From the NCBI GenBank assembly GCA_016839635.1, contig JAEOTV010000171.1:1-50299 (forward strand): a DNA stretch of 50,299 nt, given 5' to 3'. Source of the stretch: Promethearchaeota archaeon. GTDB lineage: Archaea > Asgardarchaeota > Lokiarchaeia > Sigynarchaeales > SOKP01. Numbering within the stretch: the first letter of the stretch is position 1; every line of letters begins with the position of its first letter. Made by a program: the position numbers and the translations under genes. The notes under the pieces were generated by a model that saw only the letters and a list, made by a program, of their open reading frames with translations, had not been told where the DNA came from and did no database searches. This document shows, piece after piece, positions 15,474-23,679 of this stretch.

Positions 15474-16616
15474 TTAAGTTGTAAATTTAATCATTTCGTC
15501 AATAATTTTATAATTAGGTAGAATTAAATCAGCAGCTCCTGTTTCAGCAGCGACTTTTGGCATTCCGTATAACACACTTGTATCCTTGGATTCTGCAATT
15601 GTCTTTCCTCCTTTAAATTTAATCGCTCTTAATCCTTCAACGCCATCTGCTCCCATTCCTGTCAATAAAACACCCATTGCACAAGATCCATATATTCTTG
15701 CTGTTGAATAAAATAATACATCTACTGAGGGCCTACAAAAATTAACTAGTTCACCTTCATAAGTTCTAACGCAAGGTTTGTTATTTTTAACGGTAACCTG
15801 CATGTGTTTATCTCCCGGTGAAAGATAAATTGTTCCAGGTTTTATTTCCTCATTATTCATTGCTATTTTTACGTTGAGTTTGCATATATTTTTTAAAGAT
15901 GTGGCAAACTGTCGCATGAAAAGATGGTTCAAATGCTGGACAACTAAAACAGGAGCAGGAAATTCATGAGGAATATCACTTAATATTAATCTCAAAGTTC
16001 TTGGTCCACCTACACTGGCACCAATTACTATGATTTTTGTTGGCATATTCGTAATAGTAATTGGAGAAAGGTCTAAAAAATAATCTTCTGATCTATGTTC
16101 GCTTGATGATTCTAACTTCTTATTAGAATCGACTTCTGGGGTTACTACTACTTTTTGGGCACGCTGAACAAAAATTTCCTTGGTTAATAGTCTTATCTTG
16201 TTATCACTTTTATTGATGCTCCCAATTTCTGCAAAAATTACTTTAGAAATTAATTTATCTTTAATAGTTGGAATTACTTCTTTCCAAATTCCTGTAGGTT
16301 TAACAATATAATCATAAGATTTTAGAACAAAAGGAATTTCAAGAGAATTCATGATTTTAGGATCTAAATCCGTCAAAACAATAGTAGTTAGGTTGAATTT
16401 TTTAATTATAAGATTAAAAGGTGCTAGCCACTCTTTGTTTTCATAATCAATATCGAGAATTAAAACGTCAGGATTCTTATTTTTTATGCTATTAACAGCT
16501 TCTTGTCCATTTCGAGCAATATCAACTACAATTATTTCATTATGAGAAGAAAGCATTTCAGATAATAAAGTTCTGCGATATGCTGATTCAGAAGCTATTA
16601 ATACACTTTTCGGCAT
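15474..16616 (-). CDS. cheB: Chemotaxis protein-glutamate methylesterase CheB
   Basis: The 380-residue product has two domains. The receiver domain (residues about 4-125) has phospho-acceptor Asp55 in VLILD, TD at 82-83 and VKP at 105-107. The methylesterase domain (about 193-378) has IGASVGGP with Ser201, VQHL with His228 and TGMGADGVEG with Asp324, the complete catalytic triad. It removes methyl groups from chemoreceptors when phosphorylated by CheA. The acidic pocket before the phospho-Asp is less typical (SESAYRR in place of two acidic residues near residue 10). No other che gene is in the window. Confidence 0.93.
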   Translation of the reverse strand: MPKSVLIASESAYRRTLLSEMLSSHNEIIVVDIARNGQEAVNSIKNKNPDVLILDIDYENKEWLAPFNLIIKKFNLTTIVLTDLDPKIMNSLEIPFVLKSYDYIVKPTGIWKEVIPTIKDKLISKVIFAEIGSINKSDNKIRLLTKEIFVQRAQKVVVTPEVDSNKKLESSSEHRSEDYFLDLSPITITNMPTKIIVIGASVGGPRTLRLILSDIPHEFPAPVLVVQHLNHLFMRQFATSLKNICKLNVKIAMNNEEIKPGTIYLSPGDKHMQVTVKNNKPCVRTYEGELVNFCRPSVDVLFYSTARIYGSCAMGVLLTGMGADGVEGLRAIKFKGGKTIAESKDTSVLYGMPKVAAETGAADLILPNYKIIDEMIKFTT

Positions 16617-16725
16617 TATCTTTCTCGTTGTCTTCTACTGAAAATAATGAAATTTCTTGTTTATATATATTCTGATAATAAAAATTAAATTAAAATAAAA
16701 TAATCCAAATAAGTAATAATTATAA

Positions 16726-17406
16726 TTATTCTTCCAGAATAACATTATGAGTGATTTTTCCTATTTTTTCTATCGAAGCTTCTATAAGATCTCCTGGTTG
16801 GATTGGTCCTACACCACTCGGAGTTCCCGTTGCTACTATATCACCAGGAATAAATGTTACAAACTTAGAAAGAAAGGCTAGTATCTCTGGTATTTTAAAA
16901 ATCATATGTTCTGTATTTGATTGCTGACGAACTTCTCCATTTATCTTTAAATCAAGGTTTAAATTATGAGGGTCTACAATTTCAGCACAAGATGCAATAC
17001 TTGGACCAATTGGACCGAATGTATCAAAATTTTTGCTACGATACCAAGGTAAGTTAATATTTCTATCACTGATCTGCATTTTTCTAGCTGTAATATCAAG
17101 AAAAATTGTATAACCTATAATATAATCATAAGCATGTTCAGCTTGAATATTTTTACAAGTTTTAGAAACAATAAACGCTAATTCTACTTCATGATCTACT
17201 TGATTATACTCTTGATTATTGTATAGCATTTTCGGGTAAATAATAGGATTCCCGTCAGTTATCAATGTATTTAATGTTTTTACAAAAAATAATGGTTCTT
17301 TGGGTATCTTTGATTTCATTTCCTTAGCGTGTTCAATATAATTACGTCCTAAACATATAACTTTTGTTGGGTCAATATTATCATCTCCAAGCTTCATAAT
17401 CTTCAT
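16726..17406 (-). CDS. Fumarylacetoacetate hydrolase (FAA) family protein
   Basis: The 226-residue product is a single FAH C-terminal-type domain. ICLGRNYIEHAKEM lies at residues 17-30, the metal ligand HEVELAFIV (His and two Glu) near 72-80, GYTIFLDITARKMQ near 98-111, KNFDTFGPIGPSI near 125-137 and the terminal GDIVATGTPSGVG near 190-202. Members act as acylpyruvases, oxaloacetate decarboxylases or hydrolases of catechol-pathway acids, with Mg2+ or Mn2+. The exact substrate cannot be read. It is divergently transcribed from thiW. Confidence 0.9.
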   Translation of the reverse strand: MKIMKLGDDNIDPTKVICLGRNYIEHAKEMKSKIPKEPLFFVKTLNTLITDGNPIIYPKMLYNNQEYNQVDHEVELAFIVSKTCKNIQAEHAYDYIIGYTIFLDITARKMQISDRNINLPWYRSKNFDTFGPIGPSIASCAEIVDPHNLNLDLKINGEVRQQSNTEHMIFKIPEILAFLSKFVTFIPGDIVATGTPSGVGPIQPGDLIEASIEKIGKITHNVILEE

Positions 17407-17488
17407 CTTTCTTGGGTAAAATTAGTAATTTATTTTAAAATATGATCAAACTTTAAAGAAATTTACCTTTCAAATTATTGTAGATTAA

Positions 17489-18091
17489 ATGGATAAATTA
17501 TTTTATCAAAGAATAAAGAAAATGAATGAAATAAATTCTGACATGAAACAAGAAGAAAAAAGAAGTAAATCTTCTCTTCAAATCAATCTTACAAAAAGGG
17601 TTGCAGCAACAGGTATTTTTATTGCAATTGGTGTGGTTCTAGCATTTTTCAATCCCTTTGCTTTTGTTGAAATTTTAGGAGGTCCAAGAATTTTTCCTAT
17701 GGCTCATTTTATTAATGGAATGACAGGTGTTCTCATAGGTATAAGTTTTGCTTGTACAACATCTTTAGGTATTGCTCTTATTAGATTTCCTTTAGGAATC
17801 GGATCTATCCATGCTTTTCATGGAGGTATCTCAGGTGCATTTATCGTGGGAATTACTTCTTACATTTTACGAAAAAAGAAACCTAAGTATGTAGAATATG
17901 CTGCCTTAACAGATCCAATTGGTACTGTATTTATCGCAGCAACTATTGCTAATTTTATTTCACCAGTAACGTTATTCTATTGGTGGGGGCTATTTGCTGC
18001 GGCAAGCATACCTGGCTCTATCTTGGGCTTTTTAATGTTAAAACTATTAAAGCGCCAAGGAATTTCTTGGAACGATTTCTTTCAAAAATAA
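17489..18091 (+). CDS. thiW: ThiW-type ECF transporter S component (predicted thiazole uptake)
   Basis: The 200-residue membrane protein begins with a hydrophilic N-terminus (about 35 residues, perhaps too long; M12 or M19 are alternative starts) and then has five or six membrane helices. The segments ATGIFIAIGVVLAFFNPF, GGPRIFPMAHFINGMTGVLI, FHGGISGAFIVGI and TDPIGTVFIAATIANF match the ThiW family, a substrate-binding component of energy-coupling-factor transporters for a thiamin precursor. The EcfA/EcfT energising module is not in the window. The next gene follows after 10 bases. Confidence 0.85.
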   Translation: MDKLFYQRIKKMNEINSDMKQEEKRSKSSLQINLTKRVAATGIFIAIGVVLAFFNPFAFVEILGGPRIFPMAHFINGMTGVLIGISFACTTSLGIALIRFPLGIGSIHAFHGGISGAFIVGITSYILRKKKPKYVEYAALTDPIGTVFIAATIANFISPVTLFYWWGLFAAASIPGSILGFLMLKLLKRQGISWNDFFQK

Positions 18092-18101
18092 AATTTTTAT
18101 T

Positions 18102-18698
18102 ATGTCATATCAAAATAATTTTAGATTTGAAGATTGTATTGGAAGCCACACAATCTTATATGGTGAAACTGATACAAAAAAGACCTATTACACTGCTAAA
18201 TTTATCCAATTCCTAATAGAAACAAAAAAATTTAATCCAAAGCAAATATGTATTTTAGATTTTGCCCCACCGAAAGAATCAATTAATAATATTAAAATTG
18301 GAGGTAAAATCAAGGATTTCTACGAAAAAAGTAGTATTTGTAATAATATACATTTTGAAGGAGATATTATTCCCCCTCGACTTAATGCCCAAAATAACAA
18401 CGAGTTATATAGGATAGCTTGTAGCAATTTTAAAAAAACTTTTAAAATATTAAATAAATTTAACATTAATCCCACACAAATATTGATTATTAACGATATA
18501 TCAATATACCTTCATATAGGGAACAAAAAACTGCTTATTGACTCAATAAGAAAGGCAAATACTTTTTTTGGAAATTCTTATTACGGTTCTTTTATAAAAA
18601 GTAATTATTCTACTCATTTTAACTTAAGAGAAAAACGCTTAGTTGAATATTTAATTAGAAAAATGGATTATTCCTATTCTACAGAACAGAAATATTAA
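18102..18698 (+). CDS. P-loop ATPase-like protein with degenerate Walker A
   Basis: The 198-residue product resembles a small RecA/KaiC-type ATPase: HTILYGETDTKKTYYTAKFI at residues 16-35 is a P-loop position, but the glycine before the catalytic Lys is replaced (GETDTKKT rather than GxxxxGKT). ILIINDISIYL near 146-156 is a Walker B-like strand. The function is unknown. Its tight position after thiW suggests co-transcription. Nucleotide binding may be weak or lost. No membrane segment is seen. Confidence 0.6.
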   Translation: MSYQNNFRFEDCIGSHTILYGETDTKKTYYTAKFIQFLIETKKFNPKQICILDFAPPKESINNIKIGGKIKDFYEKSSICNNIHFEGDIIPPRLNAQNNNELYRIACSNFKKTFKILNKFNINPTQILIINDISIYLHIGNKKLLIDSIRKANTFFGNSYYGSFIKSNYSTHFNLREKRLVEYLIRKMDYSYSTEQKY

Positions 18699-18775
18699 AA
18701 TCTTTTAAGACAAAATAATTTTAACTAATGCTCAATTAAATTATCTACAAAAAAATAAAATTTTTATAGAAAATT

Positions 18776-19420
18776 ATGAAAAAGTTAATATTATTCGGTC
18801 CCCCTGGCGCCGGTAAAGGGACTTTCAGTGCACAGATTAAAATAGTAGTACCTGAAATCGTTCATATAAGTACTGGAGATATTTTTCGTGAAAATCTAAA
18901 GAATGAAACACCTCTAGGGTTAAAAGCTAAATCATATATGGATAAAGGTGAATTAGTACCTGATGATGTAACCATTGAAATGGTGCGTGATAGGTTAAAT
19001 AAAGAAGATGTTAAGAAAAATGGATTTATCCTTGATGGATTTCCTCGAACTTTACCTCAAGCAGAAGCATTATCAGATATAACTGAAGTAGATTTGCTCC
19101 TATTATTACAAGTTTCTAGAGATATTATATTTAAAAGAATTTTGGGTAGATATGGCTGTAAATCCTGTGGAGAAATCTATAATAAGTATACCCTCCCACC
19201 GAAGGTTGAAGGAATATGTGATAAATGTGGTGCTGAAATAAAATTCGAGCAAAGAAGTGATGACAACGAAGAAACTTTAAAAAGTAGATTAGATGCTTAT
19301 GAAAAAAATGCCAAACCCCTTATCAAATATTATAAGAAAAGAGGAAAGCTGAAAAAAATCGATGCTGCTGATACACTAAGCTATACTGAAGATGATATAA
19401 AACAATTTATTGGTTTATAA
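18776..19420 (+). CDS. adk: Adenylate kinase, zinc-LID type
   Basis: The 214-residue enzyme interconverts ATP+AMP and 2 ADP. FGPPGAGKGT (residues 7-16) is the P-loop, STGDIFREN (32-40) binds AMP, DGFPRTLPQAE (81-91) is canonical, and the LID carries a four-cysteine zinc site CKSC...CDKC (near 125-150) followed by QRSDDNEET. This is the long bacterial form rather than the trimeric archaeal AdkA form. It sits upstream of aroD. Confidence 0.96.
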   Translation: MKKLILFGPPGAGKGTFSAQIKIVVPEIVHISTGDIFRENLKNETPLGLKAKSYMDKGELVPDDVTIEMVRDRLNKEDVKKNGFILDGFPRTLPQAEALSDITEVDLLLLLQVSRDIIFKRILGRYGCKSCGEIYNKYTLPPKVEGICDKCGAEIKFEQRSDDNEETLKSRLDAYEKNAKPLIKYYKKRGKLKKIDAADTLSYTEDDIKQFIGL

Positions 19421-19447
19421 ATTTTCTTTTTATCTTTATTCTAAATC

Positions 19448-20194
19448 ATGAAATTTAATTTATGTATTCCTATTCCAATTAGAGATCCAAGTATACAAGC
19501 AGTTCAACCAATAATTGATAAAGCATTAAATACAAAACCTAATCTAATTGAGCTGAGATTTGATTATATTTCCGATTTTAAAAGAATCTCTGTGGAATTC
19601 CTAAAAAATCTATTGAAAATTATTTCTCCTCACGCAGCTGTTATTTTTACATTCAGAGATTCATCTGAAGGTGGAGTTATTCAAATACCTCAAAAAGATC
19701 GTTTCAAAATTTATAAAATGTTTATTGCTGTTAAACCACATTATATTGACATTGAAATGAAAACAAATAATAAAATATTAGATGAAATAATCAACTTATC
19801 TAGTCAAAATGGAGTGAAACTGATTTTCTCTTATCATAATTTTGAAAAAACACTATCTTTTAATGAAGCAACAACTTTAATAGAAAAATTCAATAAAAAA
19901 TTAATACAAGAATTAACCTTAGATCCAAAAGTGTTTGAAGGAAACATCAATAAAGTGGTTTTTACTGCTCAAAGTTTTGAAGATAATCTAATTCCCTTAA
20001 GACTTTGCCGACAATTCTCAAGTTCTAATCAAAGAATTATATCATTCTGTATGGGTCCATTGGGTATTTTTTCCAGAATTAATTGTATCTTTGCTGGGTC
20101 TTTCTTAACTTATGCTATCTTAGAAGAAGAGACAGCAAAAGGACAAATTAGTATTAAAATGATGAAAGAAATATATGATTTAATTTTAGACTAA
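19448..20194 (+). CDS. aroD: 3-Dehydroquinate dehydratase, type I
   Basis: The 248-residue TIM-barrel protein carries the type I features: IELRFDYI near residues 34-41, FTFRDSSEGG near 69-78, IDIEMK near 99-104, the catalytic His in FSYHNF near 127-132 and the Schiff-base Lys in NKVVFTAQS near 165-173. It performs the third step of the shikimate pathway. aroK (22443) and aroE (24313) lie within 5 kb, so the pathway is clustered loosely. The start ATG follows TTCTAAATC without a clear ribosome-binding site. Confidence 0.92.
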   Translation: MKFNLCIPIPIRDPSIQAVQPIIDKALNTKPNLIELRFDYISDFKRISVEFLKNLLKIISPHAAVIFTFRDSSEGGVIQIPQKDRFKIYKMFIAVKPHYIDIEMKTNNKILDEIINLSSQNGVKLIFSYHNFEKTLSFNEATTLIEKFNKKLIQELTLDPKVFEGNINKVVFTAQSFEDNLIPLRLCRQFSSSNQRIISFCMGPLGIFSRINCIFAGSFLTYAILEEETAKGQISIKMMKEIYDLILD

Positions 20195-20263
20195 CTATAT
20201 ACTCATTATTCATCAAAATAAAAATTATGAAGATTAAAAAAAGTAGATTTGTTAATTTATTAT

Positions 20264-21469
20264 ATGGTGGTTTATTTTGCTTTTTTATTTCATATTTATC
20301 AACCTCCAGTTCAAATTCCTTTAGTAATCAAACAAATTGCAAATGAAGCATATAAACCAATAATGGAAGCGTTAAGAGATAATCCTCAAGCGAAAATAAC
20401 TCTTAACATCAATGGAACATTGACAGAACAACTGCACGACTTTGGATACGACGATTTGATCGAAGCAATTGCCATTTTAGCTTCTAAAGGACAGATCGAA
20501 TTTACGGGCTCTGGAAAATTTCACCCTCTCCTTCCCTTAATCCCTGAACCTGAAGTCAAGCGTCAAATAACTCTAAATAATGATACAAATCGGCACTTTT
20601 TTGGCAAAATTTATAATCCTCGCGGATTTTTCCCTCCAGAAATGGCTGTATCTGAAGAAGTGTTTAAAACAGTGAAAAAAGCTGGTTTTGATTGGATTAT
20701 TATGAGCGGAATTGCTAATACTTTATCAGAATTTCCTACTAACCATATATCTGTACACCCAAATGGACTCAAATTGCTATTTAGAGACGATTATATCTCA
20801 ATTGATTGTGCTTTTGATAAAATTAACAATGTTGATGCATTTATCAAACGCCTATATTACAAACATACATCTGAGGATTATTACATTATACTAGCTTTGG
20901 ATGGTGAAACTTTTGGACACCATGTTAAACATGCTATAAACAACTTTTTAATCCCATTGTTTCAAGCAGTTCCACATAGAAATGATATAAAAATCTGTAC
21001 AGTATCAGAAATGGTAGATAAATTCCCTAAAGGCTTCACTCAAGTTCCACGAGATTCAAGTTGGTCGACAATGCCATATGATATTGCTACTGATGTTCCA
21101 TTTCCTTTATGGTTCGATCCGCAAAATGAAATACATAGAGAACAACACAGATTTTTTATGTATGCGCTCACAATGATCCATCTCTCTGCTAAATATCGAG
21201 ATAGTATGGATGATGATAAAAAAAGAATATTTGATATTGCGAGAAACCTTTTAGATCGGGGAATTCATAGCTGTCAGCAATGGTGGGCTTCACAACGCCC
21301 TTGGTACTCTCCAGATATGATTTTGCGTGGATTAAATGAAGTATTAATGGCTAGTGTGAACGCAAAACGCAGTATTCCTGAGAATGTTCCAGATATTAAG
21401 GAAGCCATGGAACTTATAATGGAAGATATGTTAAAAGCGCAAAACAGAATTGTTTTATCTTTAATATGA
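20264..21469 (+). CDS. Glycoside hydrolase family 57 protein
   Basis: The product has 401 residues from ATG 20264 (a TTG 15 bases upstream is possible). The GH57 conserved regions are visible in order: FHIYQPP near residue 9, GQIEFTGSGKFHPLLP near 89-104, GFFPPEMAVSEE near 127-138 (nucleophile Glu) and ALDGETFGHH near 213-222 (acid/base Asp). A helical C-terminal part contains the QQWWAS segment. Members act on alpha-glucans as amylases, branching enzymes or glucanotransferases. The specificity is not readable. No signal peptide is present, so an intracellular role such as glycogen turnover is likely. Confidence 0.9.
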   Translation: MVVYFAFLFHIYQPPVQIPLVIKQIANEAYKPIMEALRDNPQAKITLNINGTLTEQLHDFGYDDLIEAIAILASKGQIEFTGSGKFHPLLPLIPEPEVKRQITLNNDTNRHFFGKIYNPRGFFPPEMAVSEEVFKTVKKAGFDWIIMSGIANTLSEFPTNHISVHPNGLKLLFRDDYISIDCAFDKINNVDAFIKRLYYKHTSEDYYIILALDGETFGHHVKHAINNFLIPLFQAVPHRNDIKICTVSEMVDKFPKGFTQVPRDSSWSTMPYDIATDVPFPLWFDPQNEIHREQHRFFMYALTMIHLSAKYRDSMDDDKKRIFDIARNLLDRGIHSCQQWWASQRPWYSPDMILRGLNEVLMASVNAKRSIPENVPDIKEAMELIMEDMLKAQNRIVLSLI

Positions 21470-21502
21470 AAACTTGAATTAAAAAAATAAGAAAAAAAAA
21501 AA

Positions 21503-21702
21503 TTAATCCTTTTTGAAAAGATTACCACAATCTCCACACTTCATGTTTTTTACATAGACTGGTGCACCCTGCTTCAGCGGTAGGCTGAGATAGCTTTACC
21601 TATACTGTAATAAAGCACATTATTCCGGTCTGATTCTTCATGAAGCTTGCGTGGATTCTCATTACCACATTGAGGACATTTTACTCGTTTATATTCATTC
21701 AT
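21503..21702 (-). CDS. Small zinc-ribbon protein, frame interrupted by a 29-nt BHB intron
   Basis: As DNA the frame from ATG 21702 runs through CPQCGNEN and ends in a stop (TGA) near 21576, while the second half (QGAPVYVKNMKCGDCGNLF) lies in another frame. Removing 21573-21601 joins them as LYYSMQGAPVYV and yields a 56-residue protein with two complete Cys pairs, CPQC (residues 9-12) and CGDC (46-49), a classical small zinc ribbon. The role is unknown; such proteins often bind nucleic acids or other proteins. It is convergent with the GH57 gene. Confidence 0.85.
21573..21601 (-). other. BHB intron in the zinc-ribbon mRNA (29 nt)
   Basis: The central helix is CAGT/GCTG (21607-21604 with 21578-21575, one G-U pair). 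The 3-nt bulges are ATA (21603-21601) and AAG (21574-21572). The inner helix is GGTA/TACC (21600-21597 with 21582-21579). The outer helix is weak. Cutting after the second base of each bulge creates the codon ATG (Met) across the junction and restores the frame. Confidence 0.82.
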
Positions 21703-21794
21703 AATACCTTAACTCTGTAATAATTATGATGAATATTTAATAGAGTTGACAAATTTAAATTTAGGTTTTTAATCTGGTGTTTATAGCACCCTCT

Positions 21795-21820
21795 CGAATT
21801 AAGTTTCAATCTTAAATTCG
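21795..21820. repeat. Imperfect inverted repeat between divergent genes
   Basis: CGAATTAAG (21795-21803) pairs with CTTAAATTCG (21811-21820) with one bulged base. It lies in the 192-base divergent spacer between the zinc-ribbon gene and the next membrane gene, where it could be an operator. A shorter GGTG/CACC pair lies just upstream at about 21776-21790. Confidence 0.35.
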
Positions 21821-21894
21821 CATTTTAAAAATTTACATCTTAAACAAAACGTTTTTATTAGCTAATTTATTGAATGTTAGTAGGTGAATGAAAA

Positions 21895-22446
21895 TTGGCA
21901 TCAAATACAAAGAAAAGAACATTAATTGAATATCTCGATTTTGTTATAGTAATTCTAAATGTTTTCATTATAATTTTTTCTGTTTTTAAATTTCAAAATA
22001 ATGTTTCATTGGTTATACTAAATTTGATTTCTATAATCATTCTTTTTGGACAATATTTATATACATCTCTAAGAAGAAATCCCTACTACGTATCATCTGC
22101 TTACGGAATTAATCTTTTTGGTATGGCTCTTGCTTTCGGATTATTAACAGTACTTGAGTTTTATAATTCTTTGATATGGCTCGGATTTTTAATAATCGGA
22201 AGCGGGGATTTGATTTATGTTATATATATGTTAAAAGGCTCAGGAAGTTCAGCAAGCAGAGTGGCTACGGCGGGTGGACGTGTATGGACTCTTGTAGAAC
22301 CCGGGACTGATACTCCTTCATATGTACAAGGAGGGAGGGTTGATCGTAAACAAAAAAGAGCAATTCAAAAAAAATATCATATGTCTTGGATAGTACTGAT
22401 TACATCTATCACACTTTTTATAATTTTCTTAACATATATACTTTAG
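21895..22446 (+). CDS. Membrane protein with five predicted helices, unknown function
   Basis: The 183-residue product has hydrophobic segments near residues 14-30, 36-54, 68-88, 92-112 and 164-183. A polar loop (residues about 113-160) contains GSSASRVATAGG and the basic stretch RVDRKQKRAIQKK. The family is not recognised. The start is TTG at 21895, supported by AGGTGA at 21882-21887, 7 bases ahead. Its last codon overlaps the end of the convergent aroK gene by four bases. Confidence 0.65.
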   Translation: MASNTKKRTLIEYLDFVIVILNVFIIIFSVFKFQNNVSLVILNLISIIILFGQYLYTSLRRNPYYVSSAYGINLFGMALAFGLLTVLEFYNSLIWLGFLIIGSGDLIYVIYMLKGSGSSASRVATAGGRVWTLVEPGTDTPSYVQGGRVDRKQKRAIQKKYHMSWIVLITSITLFIIFLTYIL

Positions 22447-22979
22447 TGTGTTCTAATTTGCTTTAAATCAATTACAATCTTATCCACTATTTTCTTAACA
22501 TTCATTTCTGAAGTATCAATTACAAGGTCCGCAGCAGATTCATATAATGGTTGCCTTTTCTTCAAGATTTCCTTAATGTCTTCTAAAAACTCTTCTTTCT
22601 CCATTAAGGGTCGAGATTTTTTTCCATTTTTTAAAATTCGACTGTAAATTTCGTCAATAGAGGCATTAAGTAATATTATATGACAATTTGTTCTTAAATT
22701 TACAATATTTTTTGGGTTTAGAATAACTCCACCTCCACATGAGATAACAACCTTGTTTAATTTTGAGACTTTTTCATATACAGAAATCTCATATTCTCTA
22801 AATTTATCTTCTCCATCTTCAGCAAAAATCTCAGGAATCGATTTACCAAAATCTTGAATTATTAACTGATCTGTTTCTATTAATCTATATTCATTTCCAA
22901 GACGTTTCACTAAAGTTTTACCAACAGTCGTTTTTCCTGTTGCCATGAAACCTATAAGAGCAATTGAATCTTTGGGCAT
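22443..22979 (-). CDS. aroK: Shikimate kinase, bacterial (AroK/NMP-kinase) type
   Basis: The 178-residue kinase phosphorylates shikimate. The Walker A motif GFMATGKTT lies at residues 10-18, ETDQLI near 35-40 (shikimate-binding Asp), the FREYE arginine near 61 (KFREYEISV), SCGGGVILNP near 79-88 and the LID KKSRPLM near 119-125. The last glycine-rich and LID motifs are diagnostic for the AroK fold. Most archaea use an unrelated GHMP-type shikimate kinase, so acquisition by transfer is likely. It pairs with aroD and aroE in this neighbourhood. Confidence 0.93.
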   Translation of the reverse strand: MPKDSIALIGFMATGKTTVGKTLVKRLGNEYRLIETDQLIIQDFGKSIPEIFAEDGEDKFREYEISVYEKVSKLNKVVISCGGGVILNPKNIVNLRTNCHIILLNASIDEIYSRILKNGKKSRPLMEKEEFLEDIKEILKKRQPLYESAADLVIDTSEMNVKKIVDKIVIDLKQIRTH

Positions 22980-23006
22980 ATTAACCTAGTTTTAAATTGT
23001 TATATA

Positions 23007-23570
23007 TCATTCAACGGTAAATCCGTGTCTTGCGATAGTCCCTTTTTTTAGTTGGAGATAATTACCTGCAATATATGCTGGAAAGTTAAATTCTTCGGGA
23101 TTTAAAGTTTCATTTTGCACATAATTAGGATCAGAATGCGTAGCAATAACATTACCAAAATAACATATATGTGATCCAAGTTCTACCTTTCTTATTACCT
23201 TACATTCCATATTCCATGGAAATTCTTTTATCATCGGAACTTCCACCACTGAAGCTTTCTCTTTAGTTAAATTCAAATGTTTCCATTTATTGACATCTCT
23301 TCCCGAACGTGTACCAATATAATCTGTTTCTTTTAATTGTTCAACAGTAGGGTAATTGATTACAAACTCACCATGCTGCTCAATTAACTGATAAGAGTGT
23401 CTATTAGGTCGTATAGAAATAGCAATAATAGGTGGATCATGACAAAGCTTTCCTACGTATGCTAATGTTATTAAGTTCGCTTCTTCTTCTTTTCCTACAG
23501 AAATAACTGCTACGGGCATAGGAAAAGTAGAGATTTTTGGGCTAAGGGTTATTTTTTTCATCTTAAGCAT
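23007..23570 (-). CDS. Flavin reductase-like (FMN-binding split barrel) protein
   Basis: The 187-residue product shows the flavoredoxin/flavin reductase-like pattern: PMPVAVISVG near residues 17-26, NLITLAYVGKLCHDPPIIAI near 32-51, SYQLIEQHGEFVINYP near 59-74 and TGTRSGRD-like GTRSGRDVNKW near 86-96. It binds FMN and probably moves electrons from NAD(P)H or ferredoxin to an unknown partner. It lies 27 bases upstream of aroK on the same strand, so the two may share a transcript. Confidence 0.88.
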   Translation of the reverse strand: MLKMKKITLSPKISTFPMPVAVISVGKEEEANLITLAYVGKLCHDPPIIAISIRPNRHSYQLIEQHGEFVINYPTVEQLKETDYIGTRSGRDVNKWKHLNLTKEKASVVEVPMIKEFPWNMECKVIRKVELGSHICYFGNVIATHSDPNYVQNETLNPEEFNFPAYIAGNYLQLKKGTIARHGFTVE

Positions 23571-23679
23571 ATAAAATGATTATAAACTAAATAATCTCAC
23601 TTTTTCCTATAAAACTATTAAATAATAAAGAATTAGTAAATAATCAAAATTCATTGAATGTAATATAAGGTGATTGAAA

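Noticed and set aside
17407..17488. TPP riboswitch ahead of thiW
   Set aside because: The short AT-rich leader lacks the conserved CUGAGA and ACCUGA elements.
21570..21610. GT...AG (spliceosomal-like) intron in the zinc-ribbon gene
   Set aside because: The available GT/AG pairs leave the wrong frame for the second half, while the BHB cut restores it exactly.
21576..21702. In-frame TGA in the zinc-ribbon gene as a selenocysteine codon
   Set aside because: Reading through the TGA gives a short unrelated tail and a further stop, and the second Cys pair is in another frame; the BHB intron explains both.
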